Assembly (NCBI RefSeq): GCF_026168555.1
Contig: NZ_CP092471.1
Span: forward strand, 630,501-694,500
DNA from: Qipengyuania spongiae
GTDB taxonomy: Bacteria > Pseudomonadota > Alphaproteobacteria > Sphingomonadales > Sphingomonadaceae
Length of the DNA: 64,000 nucleotides
Reading direction: 5' to 3'
Part shown: positions 19,078 through 28,682 of the stretch, piece after piece
Layout of the letters: the number at the start of each line of letters is the position of its first letter
Numbering within the stretch: position 1 is the stretch's first letter
The notes under the pieces: generated by a model
Databases searched by the model: none
Told to the model about the DNA's origin: nothing
The model's input: the letters and a program-made list of their open reading frames with translations, nothing else
Made by a program: the position numbers and the translations under genes

Positions 19078-20352
19078 TTATTTCCCGATGCAAAAACGTC
19101 CGAACAATGCGTCGAGCATCTCCTCCGTCGACGCCTTGCCGAGCAGCCGATCAAACGCGACTCTGGCTTGTCGCAGCCCCTCTGCCTTAATGAGCAAATC
19201 GCTTTCACCCAGTGCCTGAAGCAATTCTTCGTGGGAATGCCCGATCAGGTCGCGCTGGCGTTGAGCTAGAGCGGCTTCTCCCGTCCTTGGAAGGAGTTTC
19301 CTCGATCGCTCGACCAAGTCCAACTCGAGGGATCGCAAACCCTCGCCGGTTACAGATGAAACCACATGATCGGCCGTGAGTTTGCAATCGTGCTCGAGGT
19401 CAGCTTTCGTCTGTATCTCCAGCGAACCATTCGGCCCTTGTCCCTCCGGCCCCAGCCACAGCACAATATCCGCCCGTTCGATTTGCGAGCGCGCACGCCC
19501 GATGCCCTCGCCCTCGATGGAATCGAACCCCTCATCGCGCAGACCGGCGGTGTCGATCAGCACGAAGGGTATCCCGGAAAAGGCGATCGGCCGCTCGATT
19601 GCGTCGCGCGTCGTGCCGGCTATGTTCGAGACGATCGCGGCCCCATCACGCAGCAGCGCGTTGAACAGGGACGATTTGCCGCTGTTCGGCGGTCCCGCAA
19701 GCACCACGCGAATGCCCTGTCGCAACCGTTCGGCGGGCGGTTTCGCCAGCGCTTCCTCGAGTTCGCCACAGAGCGCTGTCAGCCTCGATCCGAACGCTTC
19801 CGATAACCCGGACACGTCGTCTTCGTCGGAAAAATCCAGCGCTGCTTCGATCTCGGCGGAAAGTGCAAGAATGCGGTCCCGCCAGTCCTCGACCATCCGA
19901 CTGGTGCTACCGCCGAAAGCCGCTTGTGCGGCCAGCCGTTGCAATTCGGTCTCCGCGGCGAGAAGATCGGCCAGCCCTTCCGCCTCGGCAAGATCGATCC
20001 TTCCGTTCGCAAACGCTCGCCGGGTGAACTCGCCGGCCTCGGCGCGGCGCAGGCCTGGCATGTCTCCGAGTGCCCCCTCCATCGCGCGCACCACCGCCCG
20101 GCCGCCATGACAGTGAAGCTCGACGAGATCCTCGCCGGTCGCGGTGCGTTGACCTGGAAACCAGAGTACCAGGGCCTGATCGAGGACATTTCCGGCTCGG
20201 TCCCGCAGCCTTCGCAACGAAGGGGTCCGCGGTTCGGGCATCCGGCCGCACAACGCTTTCAGCGCCGCGCCCGCTCCCTCGCCGCTGACCCTCAGAACCG
20301 CGATTGCCGCGGGGGGTGCGCCGCTCGACAGGGCGAAGATCGTGTCGCCCAT
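19078..20352 (-). CDS. mnmE: tRNA modification GTPase MnmE
   Basis: MnmE is the GTPase partner of MnmG in U34 modification. This 424-residue protein has an N-terminal tetrahydrofolate-binding domain beginning DTIFALSSG. The G domain shows [12 protein letters not shown] and the G2/G3 region ([15 protein letters not shown]), and the C-terminal CIGK motif carries the conserved cysteine. The ATG at 20352 is the conserved start. It is the first of the mnmE-mnmG-rsmG-parA-parB series. Confidence 0.96.
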   Translation of the reverse strand: MGDTIFALSSGAPPAAIAVLRVSGEGAGAALKALCGRMPEPRTPSLRRLRDRAGNVLDQALVLWFPGQRTATGEDLVELHCHGGRAVVRAMEGALGDMPGLRRAEAGEFTRRAFANGRIDLAEAEGLADLLAAETELQRLAAQAAFGGSTSRMVEDWRDRILALSAEIEAALDFSDEDDVSGLSEAFGSRLTALCGELEEALAKPPAERLRQGIRVVLAGPPNSGKSSLFNALLRDGAAIVSNIAGTTRDAIERPIAFSGIPFVLIDTAGLRDEGFDSIEGEGIGRARSQIERADIVLWLGPEGQGPNGSLEIQTKADLEHDCKLTADHVVSSVTGEGLRSLELDLVERSRKLLPRTGEAALAQRQRDLIGHSHEELLQALGESDLLIKAEGLRQARVAFDRLLGKASTEEMLDALFGRFCIGK

Positions 20353-20362
20353 GATCGTGCGA

Positions 20363-20632
20363 TTACTTCTCGTCGTTGTTCGTGCCGGCGGGTTTGGTCG
20401 AGGAACGGCTCGCCCCCGCCCCTTCCATAAAGCTCTGGAACAGCTTGAACCCCGCCTGCCCCATGGGTGCCAACTGGCGGGCATATTCCTGCAGCTTCTC
20501 GGTGTCGGAAACGCCGCTCATCGCCTTCGACATCATGTCGACATAGACGGCGTTGGCCTTGCCCACATCGGGCAGGCCCATGAAGCTGCGCGCCTCTTCC
20601 GGCGTGCAATCGATTTCGACATGGACCTTCAT
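20363..20632 (-). CDS. DUF6489 family protein
   Basis: This 89-residue acidic protein begins MKVHVEIDCTPEEARSFMGL and contains a helical segment TEKLQEYARQLAPMGQAGF. This matches small proteins annotated DUF6489, known mainly from sphingomonads and relatives. It lies 10 bp upstream of mnmE on the same strand and is probably cotranscribed with it. No function is established. Confidence 0.8.
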   Translation of the reverse strand: MKVHVEIDCTPEEARSFMGLPDVGKANAVYVDMMSKAMSGVSDTEKLQEYARQLAPMGQAGFKLFQSFMEGAGASRSSTKPAGTNNDEK

Positions 20633-20722
20633 GGCGTGTTCTCCGTTGAATGTGCGAAACCCTATCTGGGTTCGAACGCCGCGCGACGCAAGCGCACCGG
20701 TTTTTCAAGGGAAAGATACTGC

Positions 20723-21421
20723 ATGAGCGAGACCGTCCAGATCAACCGCCTTACGGGCGACGACCACTTCAAGGCCTATGTCGCCCGTCCGGCGGACGAG
20801 CCGAAAGCTGCGATCGTCGTCATTCAGGAGATTTTCGGCGTCAACGCGGGTATTCGCCGCAAATGCGACAAGCTGGCCGAGGCCGGTTATCTCGCAGTCG
20901 CGCCCGACCTCTTCTGGCCACTCGAACGCGGAGTCGAGCTCGACCCCGATGTCGAACCCGAATTTCAGCGCGCTCTCGAGCTGATGGGCAAGTTCGATCA
21001 GGACGAAGGGATCAGAGACATCGAGGCAACAATCAAGTGGGCGCGCGACGAGATCGGCGGCGGCAAGGTCGGCGCAGTCGGTTACTGCCTGGGTGGAAGG
21101 CTCGCCTACATGACCGCGGCACGCACCGACAGCGATGCGACGGTCGGCTATTACGCGGTCGGCGTAGACGAATTGCTGCGCGAGAAGGAGGCGATCGCCA
21201 ATCCCCTGATGCTGCACATTCCCACCGAGGACGGCTTCGTCGACAAGGAAACGCAGCAAAAAATGCATGAGGGGCTCGACCCGCATCCCAAGGTCACGCT
21301 GCATGATTACGAAGGCATGGACCACGGTTTCGCCACCGAATTCGGCAAGCGGCGGGACGAAGAAAACGCCGCGCTGGCTGACAAGCGAACGGCAGAATTC
21401 TTTACCGAGCATCTGCTATGA
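20723..21421 (+). CDS. dienelactone hydrolase family protein
   Basis: This 232-residue alpha/beta hydrolase has the cysteine nucleophile elbow GYCLGGRLA (C122), an acid residue near EDGFVD and the catalytic histidine in GMDHGF. This Cys-Asp-His triad is that of dienelactone hydrolases. No chlorocatechol genes are nearby, so the substrate is probably a different ester or lactone. The ATG at 20723 opens a unit with the glutamate-synthase-like gene (ATGA overlap). Confidence 0.88.
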   Translation: MSETVQINRLTGDDHFKAYVARPADEPKAAIVVIQEIFGVNAGIRRKCDKLAEAGYLAVAPDLFWPLERGVELDPDVEPEFQRALELMGKFDQDEGIRDIEATIKWARDEIGGGKVGAVGYCLGGRLAYMTAARTDSDATVGYYAVGVDELLREKEAIANPLMLHIPTEDGFVDKETQQKMHEGLDPHPKVTLHDYEGMDHGFATEFGKRRDEENAALADKRTAEFFTEHLL

Positions 21422-23049
21422 CCGAGAACCGCGCACATTTGCGCGCGTCCTCGGAACTCTTCATGCGCTACGGCGCGGTGCTGGTCGTCGTGCTGCTCAC
21501 CGTGCTGTTCGCGAGCCAGCCATGGCTGCACTGGGGCTTGGCGATCACCATCCCCCTGCTCCTGCTGGCGGCTTACGACGCTTTCCAGCGCGAACATACG
21601 CTATGGCGAAACTATCCGCTGATCGCCCATGTCCGCTGGATCGCCGAGGACCTGCGCCCCTTCGCGCAGGCCTATTTCGTGGAAGGCGATCTGGAAGGCC
21701 GTCCGTTCAATCATGATGAGCGCGCACTGGTCTATGCCCGTTCCAAGGGACAGCTCGATGCACATCCCTTCGGCACCGAGCTCGACGTCTATTCCGAGGA
21801 ATATGAATGGCTCGCCCATTCCATGGTGCCGAACGAGAAGGCTCCGACCGAGTGGCGGGTGGAGGTCGGCAGCAATCAGTGCCCCCGCCCCTATTCGGCG
21901 GCCCTGCTGAACATCTCGGCGATGAGCTTCGGTTCGCTCTCGGCCAATGCAATCATGGCGCTCAACAAGGGCGCGGCGGCGGGCAATTTCTACCACGACA
22001 CCGGCGAAGGTGGCCTGTCGCGCTACCACCGCTCGCATGGCGGCGACCTCGTCTGGGAAATCGGCAGCGGCTATTTCGGGTGCCGGACCGAAGACGGCCG
22101 CTTCGATCCGGTCAAATTCGCCGACACTGCGCAGATCGATCAGGTCAAGATGGTGGAGATCAAACTCAGCCAGGGGGCGAAGCCCGGCCATGGCGGCGTG
22201 CTTCCGGGACCCAAGGTGACCGAGGAGATCGCCGAAACGCGCGGCGTGCCGGTGGGCAGGGATGTCATCTCCCCCGCCGCGCATTCGGCCTTCTCGACAC
22301 CGATCGAGTTGCTCGAATGGGCGGCGAAGCTGCGCGACCTCTCCGGCGGCAAGCCCGTCGGCGCGAAATTGTGTGTGGGCAAGCCGCACGAAGTCTTCGC
22401 CGTCGTCAAAGCGATGCGCGAAACCGGCATCCTCCTCGATTATATCGTGGTCGACGGCGCAGAAGGCGGCACCGGAGCCGCGCCGGTCGAGTTCTCCAAC
22501 CGCGTCGGCATGCCGCTGCGCGAAGGCCTGATCCTGGTCCGCAACGCACTGGTCGGCGCCAATCTCAAGGACCAGATCAAGATCGCGGCGGCAGGAAAGG
22601 TCCATTCGGGCGCCGGGATGGCGTTCAATTTCGGACTGGGCGCGGATTGGTGCAATGCGGGCCGTGCCTTCATGTTCGCGCTCGGCTGCGTGCAGTCGAT
22701 GCGCTGCCACACCGACCACTGCCCCACCGGAGTCGCCACACAGGACGCCACGCGCCAGCGCGGTCTGGTGGTGATGGACAAGGCCGAAAGGGTGGCGCGT
22801 TTCCAGCGCCACACGCTTCATGCCCTGCGCGAAATGGTTGTGGCGATGGGCCTCGAGAATCCTTGGGATATCGCACCCTGCCACATTTCCGAACGCCTGG
22901 ACCCGGCGCGCGCCGACAGCATCGATACGATCTATCGCTTCCTCGAGACCGGCCAGCTGCTCGACGACCCCGGCTCCACTCAATACGCCCGTTTCTGGAA
23001 CGCCGCCCAGGCGCACACCTTCGGCGAGGCGACATGTCGGCAGAGCTAG
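21418..23049 (+). CDS. FMN-binding glutamate synthase family protein
   Basis: This 543-residue protein has two N-terminal membrane segments (residues about 19-35 and 38-52). They are followed by the FMN-binding barrel of glutamate synthase, with segments MSFGSLSANAIMALNKGA, then SQGAKPGHGGVLPGPKV, then DGAEGGTGAAPVEFSNRVG. It lacks the glutaminase domain, so it is not a normal GOGAT. Its true reaction is unknown. It is coupled to the hydrolase gene upstream and overlaps the NTF2-like gene downstream by 16 bp. Confidence 0.88.
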   Translation: MTENRAHLRASSELFMRYGAVLVVVLLTVLFASQPWLHWGLAITIPLLLLAAYDAFQREHTLWRNYPLIAHVRWIAEDLRPFAQAYFVEGDLEGRPFNHDERALVYARSKGQLDAHPFGTELDVYSEEYEWLAHSMVPNEKAPTEWRVEVGSNQCPRPYSAALLNISAMSFGSLSANAIMALNKGAAAGNFYHDTGEGGLSRYHRSHGGDLVWEIGSGYFGCRTEDGRFDPVKFADTAQIDQVKMVEIKLSQGAKPGHGGVLPGPKVTEEIAETRGVPVGRDVISPAAHSAFSTPIELLEWAAKLRDLSGGKPVGAKLCVGKPHEVFAVVKAMRETGILLDYIVVDGAEGGTGAAPVEFSNRVGMPLREGLILVRNALVGANLKDQIKIAAAGKVHSGAGMAFNFGLGADWCNAGRAFMFALGCVQSMRCHTDHCPTGVATQDATRQRGLVVMDKAERVARFQRHTLHALREMVVAMGLENPWDIAPCHISERLDPARADSIDTIYRFLETGQLLDDPGSTQYARFWNAAQAHTFGEATCRQS

Positions 23050-23432
23050 GACTGAAAAATTGGCATACGGTGCTCGCAGGCGGCAGCCAGCCGGCGGAAA
23101 TCGCCGCGTTGTTGCACGAGGATGCGGTGTTCCATTCGCCCGTGGTGCATACGCCTCAGCGCGGGCGGAAGACCGTCACCGCCTATCTCGCCGCTGCCGG
23201 GCAAACTCTCGGCAATCCCCATTTTCGCTATGTCCGCGAATTTCACGACGGCGAGAACGCCCTGCTGGAATTCGAGACCGAGATCGACACGATCCGAATC
23301 AACGGGGTCGATCTCATCCGCTTCGATGCGGATAGCGCGATCGTGGACTTCAAAGTGATGATCCGGCCGCTGAAGGCCGTGAACAAGGTTTGGGAGGTGA
23401 TGGCAGCGCAATTGCAGCGCGCCGCTGGTTGA
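23034..23432 (+). CDS. NTF2-like (SnoaL-fold) protein
   Basis: This 132-residue protein has the cone-shaped NTF2-like pattern. An early helix is followed by AALLHEDAVFHSPVVHTPQ, then AYLAAAGQTL and a C-terminal strand pair FDADSAIVDFKVMIRP. Such proteins are small isomerases, hydrolases or ligand carriers. It is third in the hydrolase/glutamate-synthase-like unit, with its ATG inside the preceding gene. It is convergent with the BLUF gene, 8 bp away. Confidence 0.8.
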   Translation: MSAELGLKNWHTVLAGGSQPAEIAALLHEDAVFHSPVVHTPQRGRKTVTAYLAAAGQTLGNPHFRYVREFHDGENALLEFETEIDTIRINGVDLIRFDADSAIVDFKVMIRPLKAVNKVWEVMAAQLQRAAG

Positions 23433-23440
23433 CAGACGGT

Positions 23441-23830
23441 TCAGGCCGCTCGGCGACGCGTCCCGAAACGGTCGATTTCGGCCATCATCCCCACCGGCAG
23501 GCGTGCGGTGCGGATCGTGTCGAGTTCCTGTTCGGCCGTGGCGCCCGCGCGGCGCATCGCCCAGCGTGGGAAGAGCCGCTGTTCTGATTCCGCACGGTGC
23601 AGGACGCGGACCGAGTGATGGCGCCGGTCATGGTTCAGGACATCGAGCAGGCCGTCGAGCGCTTCCTGCGGCCCCTCGACATATTGCAGAAACTGGCTGC
23701 CATCGAAGATCAGGAAGCCCGTGACATCGCGAGCCGGATTCCGGCGCGAGGAATCCTCGACGATCTTGAACACGTCCGCACTGTCCAGCCCCTCGGCGGC
23801 GGTGCTGGCATAAAGAAGGCTGGCAATCAT
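23441..23830 (-). CDS. BLUF-domain blue-light photoreceptor
   Basis: This 129-residue protein is a stand-alone BLUF domain that should bind FAD and respond to blue light. The photocycle residues are present: Y7 in LLYAST, N31 in RRNPARD, Q49 in QFLQYVEG and a tryptophan in FPRWAM. A short C-terminal tail of about 35 residues carries no output domain, so it probably signals by protein contact, as short BLUF proteins do. A 12-bp inverted repeat lies immediately before its ATG. The partner is unknown. Confidence 0.9.
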   Translation of the reverse strand: MIASLLYASTAAEGLDSADVFKIVEDSSRRNPARDVTGFLIFDGSQFLQYVEGPQEALDGLLDVLNHDRRHHSVRVLHRAESEQRLFPRWAMRRAGATAEQELDTIRTARLPVGMMAEIDRFGTRRRAA

Positions 23831-23833
23831 CGC

Positions 23834-23871
23834 GGCTTCACTCCGATACCTGAATGCACCGGAATGAAGCC
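23834..23871 (-). repeat. inverted repeat before BLUF start
   Basis: GGCTTCACTCCG (23834-23845) and CGGAATGAAGCC (23860-23871) are complementary at 11 of 12 positions, with a 14-base loop. The repeat ends 3 bp before the BLUF ATG, where a ribosome site should be, and about 80 bp after the rho stop. It could be a translation-blocking hairpin, an operator, or part of the rho terminator; no T-run follows. Confidence 0.6.
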
Positions 23872-23948
23872 GAGATATGACGATCCGATTAACTCGAGAA
23901 GATCAAGCGCTCGAGAACGAAAAATTTCCGGCGCCGCCCCCTCCTCGC

Positions 23949-25214
23949 CTACTGGTTCATCGTCGCGAAGAAGTCCTCGTTGGTCTTGGAATCCTTCATC
24001 TTGTCGAGCAGGAATTCCATCGCGTCGATCGTGCCCATCTGCATCAGGATGCGGCGCAACACCCACATCTTCGACAGCTTGTCCTTCTCGACCAGCAGCT
24101 CTTCCTTGCGGGTGCCGGACTTGCCCACGTCGAGCGCGGGGAAGATGCGCTTGTCGGCCACCTTGCGGTCGAGCACGATTTCGGAGTTGCCGGTGCCCTT
24201 GAACTCCTCGAAGATCACTTCGTCCATCCGGCTGCCGGTGTCGATCAGCGCGGTGGCGATGATGGAGAGCGATCCGCCCTCTTCGATATTGCGCGCCGCG
24301 CCGAAAAAGCGCTTGGGGCGCTGCAACGCGTTGGCATCCACACCGCCGGTCAGCACTTTGCCGGAACTCGGCACCACGGTGTTGTAGGCACGGCCCAGAC
24401 GCGTGATTGAATCGAGCAGGATCACGACGTCTTTCTTGTGCTCGACCAATCGCTTGGCCTTCTCGATCACCATCTCGGCAACCTGGACGTGGCGGTTGGC
24501 CGGCTCGTCGAAGGTCGAGGAGATAACCTCGCCCTTCACGCTGCGCTGCATGTCGGTGACTTCCTCGGGCCGCTCGTCGACCAGCAGGACCAGCAGGAAC
24601 ACTTCGGGATGGTTGTCGGTGATCGCCTTGGCGATGTTCTGCAGCAGCACGGTCTTGCCGGTGCGCGGCGGCGCGACGATCAGCGCGCGCTGGCCCTTGC
24701 CCTGGGGGCTGATGATGTCGATCACCCGCGCGCTCTTGTCCTTCTCGGTCGGATCGAGCGTGTCGAGCGACAGCTTCTCTTCCGGATAGAGCGGGGTCAG
24801 ATTGTCGAAATTGGTGCGATGGCGAACCTGATCGGGATCGTCGTAATTGACCTTGTCGAGATTGGTCAGGGCGAAATAGCGCTCGCCCTCGCGCGGGGCG
24901 CGAATCTCGCCCTCGACCGTGTCGCCGGTGCGCAGGCCCCATTTGCGGATCTGGTTGGGCGAAACATAGATATCGTCCGGCCCGGCCAGATAGTTCGCTT
25001 CGGGGCTGCGAAGGAAGCCGAACCCGTCGGACAGCACTTCGATCGTGCCGATGCCGCAGATCTTCTCCTCGTACTCCTCGTCCTCGGCCAGTTCGCGCAG
25101 GATGCAGAACATGAGGTCCTGCCGCCGCATCGTGCTCGCGCCCTCGACGCCGAGTTCCTCGGCCATCGACACCAGGTCGGCGGGCGCTTTGTCTTTCAAG
25201 TCCTTGAGGTGCAT
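23949..25214 (-). CDS. rho: transcription termination factor Rho
   Basis: Rho is the hexameric RNA-dependent ATPase that ends transcription. The 421-residue protein has the Rho N-terminal helical domain ([20 protein letters not shown]). The RNA-binding cold-shock fold contains [20 protein letters not shown], and the ATPase core P-loop is APPRTGKT. The ATG at 25214 is the conserved start. It lies in the origin region next to hemJ and hemE, as in many alphaproteobacteria. Confidence 0.97.
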   Translation of the reverse strand: MHLKDLKDKAPADLVSMAEELGVEGASTMRRQDLMFCILRELAEDEEYEEKICGIGTIEVLSDGFGFLRSPEANYLAGPDDIYVSPNQIRKWGLRTGDTVEGEIRAPREGERYFALTNLDKVNYDDPDQVRHRTNFDNLTPLYPEEKLSLDTLDPTEKDKSARVIDIISPQGKGQRALIVAPPRTGKTVLLQNIAKAITDNHPEVFLLVLLVDERPEEVTDMQRSVKGEVISSTFDEPANRHVQVAEMVIEKAKRLVEHKKDVVILLDSITRLGRAYNTVVPSSGKVLTGGVDANALQRPKRFFGAARNIEEGGSLSIIATALIDTGSRMDEVIFEEFKGTGNSEIVLDRKVADKRIFPALDVGKSGTRKEELLVEKDKLSKMWVLRRILMQMGTIDAMEFLLDKMKDSKTNEDFFATMNQ

Positions 25215-25404
25215 CTGTCTTCTCGAATTCGGAGTGGTAATGGCCGGCGGGTCTGTGAGTCTGAAAGGACGCACGGCGTGCTTGGGGAAAGCGGACCCGG
25301 CTCTGATAGGAAGGAAGGAGCCTCTGGCCGGTCGGTGGATCGGAGATAAAATCGCCGCTCGAAAGCGTCAATCGCTAAATGGGTCGAGCGGCTTCGGAAC
25401 AGCC

Positions 25405-25848
25405 TCAGAACGGCTTGACCACGACCAGCACAACGATCAGCGCCAGCAAAATCGCCGGAATCTCGCCGAAGAGCCGCAGCTGCTTCTCGCTGAGCGGGCG
25501 TTCGCCGGCCAGCATCTTCTTCGCCTGCGCAACCATATAGCCGTGATAGCCGGTCAGCAACAGCACGAGCAGCAGCTTGGCGTGGAGCCACCCTTGGGAG
25601 AATGCCCCGATGGTCCAGGCAAGCAACAGGCCGAGCATCCACACCACGATCAGGCTGGGCGTCAGGATGATCCGCCGCAACTTGCCGATCCGGTCGGCCC
25701 AGATCGCCTGTTCGGGCGTCTCGGCCCCATAGCCATGCATGTACAGCATCTGGCGCGGCAGGATGAACAGGCCCGCCATCCAGAACACCATGAAGATGAT
25801 GTGCCCGGCCTTGAGCCAGAAATAGGTCATCGAGAGCACGTCCTGCAT
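25405..25848 (-). CDS. hemJ: protoporphyrinogen oxidase HemJ (CopD-like)
   Basis: This 147-residue inner-membrane protein has four hydrophobic segments. It has the early AGHIIFMVFWMAGLFILPR segment with the conserved histidine, and RRIILTPSLIVVW. HemJ oxidises protoporphyrinogen IX to protoporphyrin IX in haem synthesis. An ATG at 25830 (MTYFWLK) is an alternative start. It lies 33 bp after hemE on the same strand, which supports HemJ over a copper-resistance CopD protein. Confidence 0.88.
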   Translation of the reverse strand: MQDVLSMTYFWLKAGHIIFMVFWMAGLFILPRQMLYMHGYGAETPEQAIWADRIGKLRRIILTPSLIVVWMLGLLLAWTIGAFSQGWLHAKLLLVLLLTGYHGYMVAQAKKMLAGERPLSEKQLRLFGEIPAILLALIVVLVVVKPF

Positions 25849-25881
25849 CGTGAGAGGATGTAGGCAGCGATCACGCCCGCG

Positions 25882-26907
25882 TCACCCCTCGAATGAACGC
25901 ACTGTCGCGATCAGACGCTCGACATGCGCGATCGGAGTGCGACGGTCGATACCGTGGCCGAGATTGAAGACATGCGGTCGGTCGGCGAAGGCGTCGAGAA
26001 TGATTCCCACGCGCGCCTCGAGTTCCGCCGAGCCGGCGAGCAACAGCAGGGGGTCGAGATTGCCCTGCACCGGCATATCGGCGGGCAATTCGCGCGCGAC
26101 CCAGTGCGGATCGAGCGTCTCGTCGACACCGATGGCCTGCACGCCAGTCTCGCGCGCATAGGCAGGAAGCTTTTCGCCTGCGCCCTTGGGAAAGCCGATC
26201 ACCGGCGTTTCGGGATGACGCTGACGAAGGGCGGCGACAATCCGGGCGTTGGGAGCGATCACCCAGCGTTCGAACTGGTCGGGCGCGAGGCTGCCGGCCC
26301 AGCTGTCGAACAGCTGCACCGCTTCGGCCCCGGCCGCGATCTGGCCGGAGAGGTATTCGATCGTCTCATCCGCAATGGCTCCGATCAGCGCCTCGAGCTT
26401 TCCGGGATCGCGATAGGCCATCGCCCGGGCATCGTGCTGGTCGCGGCTGCCCTCGCCTGCAATCATGTAGGTCGCGACCGTCCACGGCGATCCGGCAAAG
26501 CCCAGCATGGTGGTCTGCCCGCCCAGGCGTTCGCAGCACAGACGCACGGTCCGGTAGATCGGCTCGTAGCGCGAGCGGTCGGGTAGGAGGTCGCGCAATT
26601 CGGCCTGCACCAGCGGGGGGGAGAGCTTCGGCCCCTCGCCCGCCAGGAATTCGAGATGCTGGCCCATCGCATGCGGCACGATCAGGATGTCGGAGAACAG
26701 GATTGCCCCATCGAAACCGAAGCGATCGATCGGCTGAAGAGTCACCTCGCAAGCCGCCTCGCTATCGTAGGCCAGCTCGAGGAAACCGCCCTTCTGGCCC
26801 CTCAATTCGCGATATTCGGGCAGGTATCGTCCGGCCTGGCGCATCAGCCACATGGGCGTGGTTCGCGCGCGCTTGCCGTTCAACGTATCGAGCAGGGGGC
26901 CGGGCAT
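25882..26907 (-). CDS. hemE: uroporphyrinogen decarboxylase
   Basis: HemE removes four carboxyl groups from uroporphyrinogen III to give coproporphyrinogen III. The 341-residue protein shows RQAGRYLPEYRELR near its N-terminus, FSDILIVPHAMG, and GFAGSPWTVATYMIAG. The ATG at 26907 gives the usual MPGPLLDTL start; a TTG at 26922 is less likely. hemE borders the predicted origin and is transcribed away from it, as in Caulobacter and Rickettsia. Confidence 0.97.
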   Translation of the reverse strand: MPGPLLDTLNGKRARTTPMWLMRQAGRYLPEYRELRGQKGGFLELAYDSEAACEVTLQPIDRFGFDGAILFSDILIVPHAMGQHLEFLAGEGPKLSPPLVQAELRDLLPDRSRYEPIYRTVRLCCERLGGQTTMLGFAGSPWTVATYMIAGEGSRDQHDARAMAYRDPGKLEALIGAIADETIEYLSGQIAAGAEAVQLFDSWAGSLAPDQFERWVIAPNARIVAALRQRHPETPVIGFPKGAGEKLPAYARETGVQAIGVDETLDPHWVARELPADMPVQGNLDPLLLLAGSAELEARVGIILDAFADRPHVFNLGHGIDRRTPIAHVERLIATVRSFEG

Positions 26908-26925
26908 CGGGTACGGGTCCAATCC

Positions 26926-26946
26926 AAATAATAATTATATTTAAAA
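26926..26946. other. AT-rich unwinding element candidate
   Basis: Twenty-one consecutive A/T bases lie in otherwise G+C-rich DNA, 18 bp from the hemE start, at one edge of the predicted origin. This is a plausible DNA-unwinding element. It could also serve as the hemE promoter. Confidence 0.6.
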
Positions 26947-27068
26947 GAGATGATGGAGTCTGTTGGCCCTGTGGAAAGCGGGGATTGCGCCGCACTGCCC
27001 GATTTCTCCCGCTTTGAACAGGGGCGCGGACGGTTGCGAATCGTGTGCGAGCTTGAGTCGAGTCGAAC

Positions 27069-27086
27069 TTATCCATGCTATCCCCA
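27069..27086 (+). repeat. tandem DnaA-box-like 9-mers
   Basis: TTATCCATG and CTATCCCCA abut directly, each differing from TTATCCACA at two positions. They form the densest DnaA-like cluster in the predicted origin. Confidence 0.5.
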
Positions 27087-27234
27087 GCCTGTCGATTTCG
27101 CGCCCTTCATGTCCACAAGCCTGCTCGGACAATGGCCGATAGCGGGGGTGGAATCCTTGCCCGAACTTGTCGCCAGGATTGTCCCGTGGTTTATGCAGGG
27201 TGCTTTCCACAGGCCCGCCGGAGCGCTCGATCAC

Positions 27235-28086
27235 GTGAACCGCATTCATCTGCACCTCGTTTCGGATTCCACCGGAGAGACGCTGGAGATGATCGGCAAG
27301 GCGGCGCTGGCGCAGTTCGAAAACGCCGACGTGGTGCGCCATTTCTGGCCCATGGTCCGCAGCCGCCAGCACCTCCAGCGCATCATGCCCGAACTGGAAG
27401 CCAATCCCGGCCTCGTCCTCTACACGCTGGTGAACGAGGAGACGCGGCTGCGGCTGGAGGAATGCTGTCGCCAGCTCGACCTTCCGGCCGTCCCCGTGCT
27501 CGACCGGGTGACCGAGGCGCTGGAGGCAGCGCTGGGGCAGGAGGCGCATGGCCGCCCCGGTCGCCAGCACGTCATGGATCAGGCCTATTTCGACCGGGTC
27601 GACGCGATCCAGTTCACCATCGCGCATGACGACGGGATCGGCTGGGAGAACTGGGAGGAGGCTGACATCCTCCTTGCCGGCGTGTCGCGCAGCTCGAAGA
27701 CGCCGACCAGCATCTATCTCGCCAATCGCGGCTACAAGGTCGCCAACATCCCGCTGGTGGTCGAGAGCCCTCCGCCCGACAAGCTGTTCGAGTTGAGGCA
27801 TCCTCTGGTCGTCGGCCTGACGAGCGCGCCCGAGCGGCTGGTGCAGATCCGGCGCAACCGGCTGCTGAGCCTCAACGAGAACGCGCAGACTGATTATTCC
27901 GACGGTGAGCGGGTGAAGACGGAAATCGCCTTCGCGCGGCGCATGTTCGCCGACAATGGCTGGCCGGTGATCGACGTCACCCGCCGATCGATCGAGGAGA
28001 CGGCGGCCGCGGTGATCAAGCTGCTTGGCGAGCGGCGGCGCGGGCTGCCGGACCAGCACGGTTTCGAAGGGGTCAAGGCAATATGA
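27235..28086 (+). CDS. PPDK regulatory protein (PPSR, DUF299)
   Basis: This 283-residue bifunctional kinase/pyrophosphorylase family controls pyruvate phosphate dikinase or PEP synthetase by phosphorylating or dephosphorylating a threonine. It begins [18 protein letters not shown] and has the nucleotide-binding [18 protein letters not shown]. The GTG at 27235 gives the conserved start; the open frame continues upstream into the origin but that part is unlike the family. It corresponds to Rickettsia RP001, the gene flanking the origin opposite hemE. It overlaps maf by 4 bp. Confidence 0.93.
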   Translation: MNRIHLHLVSDSTGETLEMIGKAALAQFENADVVRHFWPMVRSRQHLQRIMPELEANPGLVLYTLVNEETRLRLEECCRQLDLPAVPVLDRVTEALEAALGQEAHGRPGRQHVMDQAYFDRVDAIQFTIAHDDGIGWENWEEADILLAGVSRSSKTPTSIYLANRGYKVANIPLVVESPPPDKLFELRHPLVVGLTSAPERLVQIRRNRLLSLNENAQTDYSDGERVKTEIAFARRMFADNGWPVIDVTRRSIEETAAAVIKLLGERRRGLPDQHGFEGVKAI

Positions 28087-28682
28087 GCGGGTCGTTCAGC
28101 CGCGAGGCCATCGTGCTCGCTTCGGGCAGCGCCTCGCGCAGAACCATGCTGGAAGCGGCGGGCATCGCTTTCGAGGCACGCTCGCCCGAGATCGACGAGC
28201 GCGCGCTCGAGGCCGAGATGAAAGGCGCCGAGCCGGCCGAGATCGCACAGGCGCTGGCTGCGGCAAAGGCAGCGGCGTTGCGGGCAGATGGCCTCGTTCT
28301 CGGCAGCGACTCCCTTGTCGAGGTCGAGGGGCGGCGTTTCGACAAGCCGGCGACGCGCGAAGAGGCGGCCGATCATCTGCGCTTTTTCTCCGGCAAGGTA
28401 ATGACACTCCACAGTGCCGCCGCTCTCGCCCGCGATGGCCGCATCGTCTGGATCGGATCCGATTTCGCGCGCCTGATCGTGCGCGATTTGAGCGAGGATT
28501 TCATCGCCGCTTATCTCGATGCGGAATGGCCGGCCGTTTCGCACTGCGTCGGCGTGTTCCGCATCGAGGGGCCTGGGCCGCAGTTGTTCGAAAGCATCAT
28601 TGGCGATCAGTTCACCGTGCTCGGAATGCCGCTGCTGCAAGTGCTTGCGGCTTTGCGTGAGGAAGGCGTGCTGCTGGCATGA
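28083..28682 (+). CDS. maf: Maf family nucleotide pyrophosphatase
   Basis: Maf proteins hydrolyse non-canonical or pyrimidine nucleoside triphosphates to monophosphates, a house-cleaning role. The 199-residue protein shows the [11 protein letters not shown] loop, the [18 protein letters not shown] catalytic segment with its aspartate, and the C-terminal [15 protein letters not shown]. It overlaps PPSR and aroE by 4 bp each, forming part of the origin-proximal operon. The preferred nucleotide is not clear. Confidence 0.93.
   Translation: MSGSFSREAIVLASGSASRRTMLEAAGIAFEARSPEIDERALEAEMKGAEPAEIAQALAAAKAAALRADGLVLGSDSLVEVEGRRFDKPATREEAADHLRFFSGKVMTLHSAAALARDGRIVWIGSDFARLIVRDLSEDFIAAYLDAEWPAVSHCVGVFRIEGPGPQLFESIIGDQFTVLGMPLLQVLAALREEGVLLA

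Larger units (their letters stand above)
26908..27234. other. predicted chromosomal replication origin (oriC)
   Basis: This 327-bp gap between divergent hemE and the PPSR/DUF299 gene is where alphaproteobacterial origins are known to lie. It contains an AT-rich segment and at least five 7-of-9 matches to the DnaA box TTATCCACA: TGTGGAAAG (26970, reverse), TTATCCATG (27069), CTATCCCCA (27078), ATGTCCACA (27109) and CTTTCCACA (27203). Genes on both sides point away from it. No perfect DnaA box was seen. An in-frame extension of the PPSR frame covers part of it but has no family similarity. Confidence 0.8.

Noticed and set aside
26950..27234. A 95-residue N-terminal extension of the PPSR frame
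   Set aside because: It runs through the predicted origin, the residues do not resemble the family, and the conserved start is the GTG at 27235.
27227..27242. CACGTG-centred sequence as a fourth parS
   Set aside because: Only about 11 of 16 positions match the parS consensus, and the flanking arms are not complementary.
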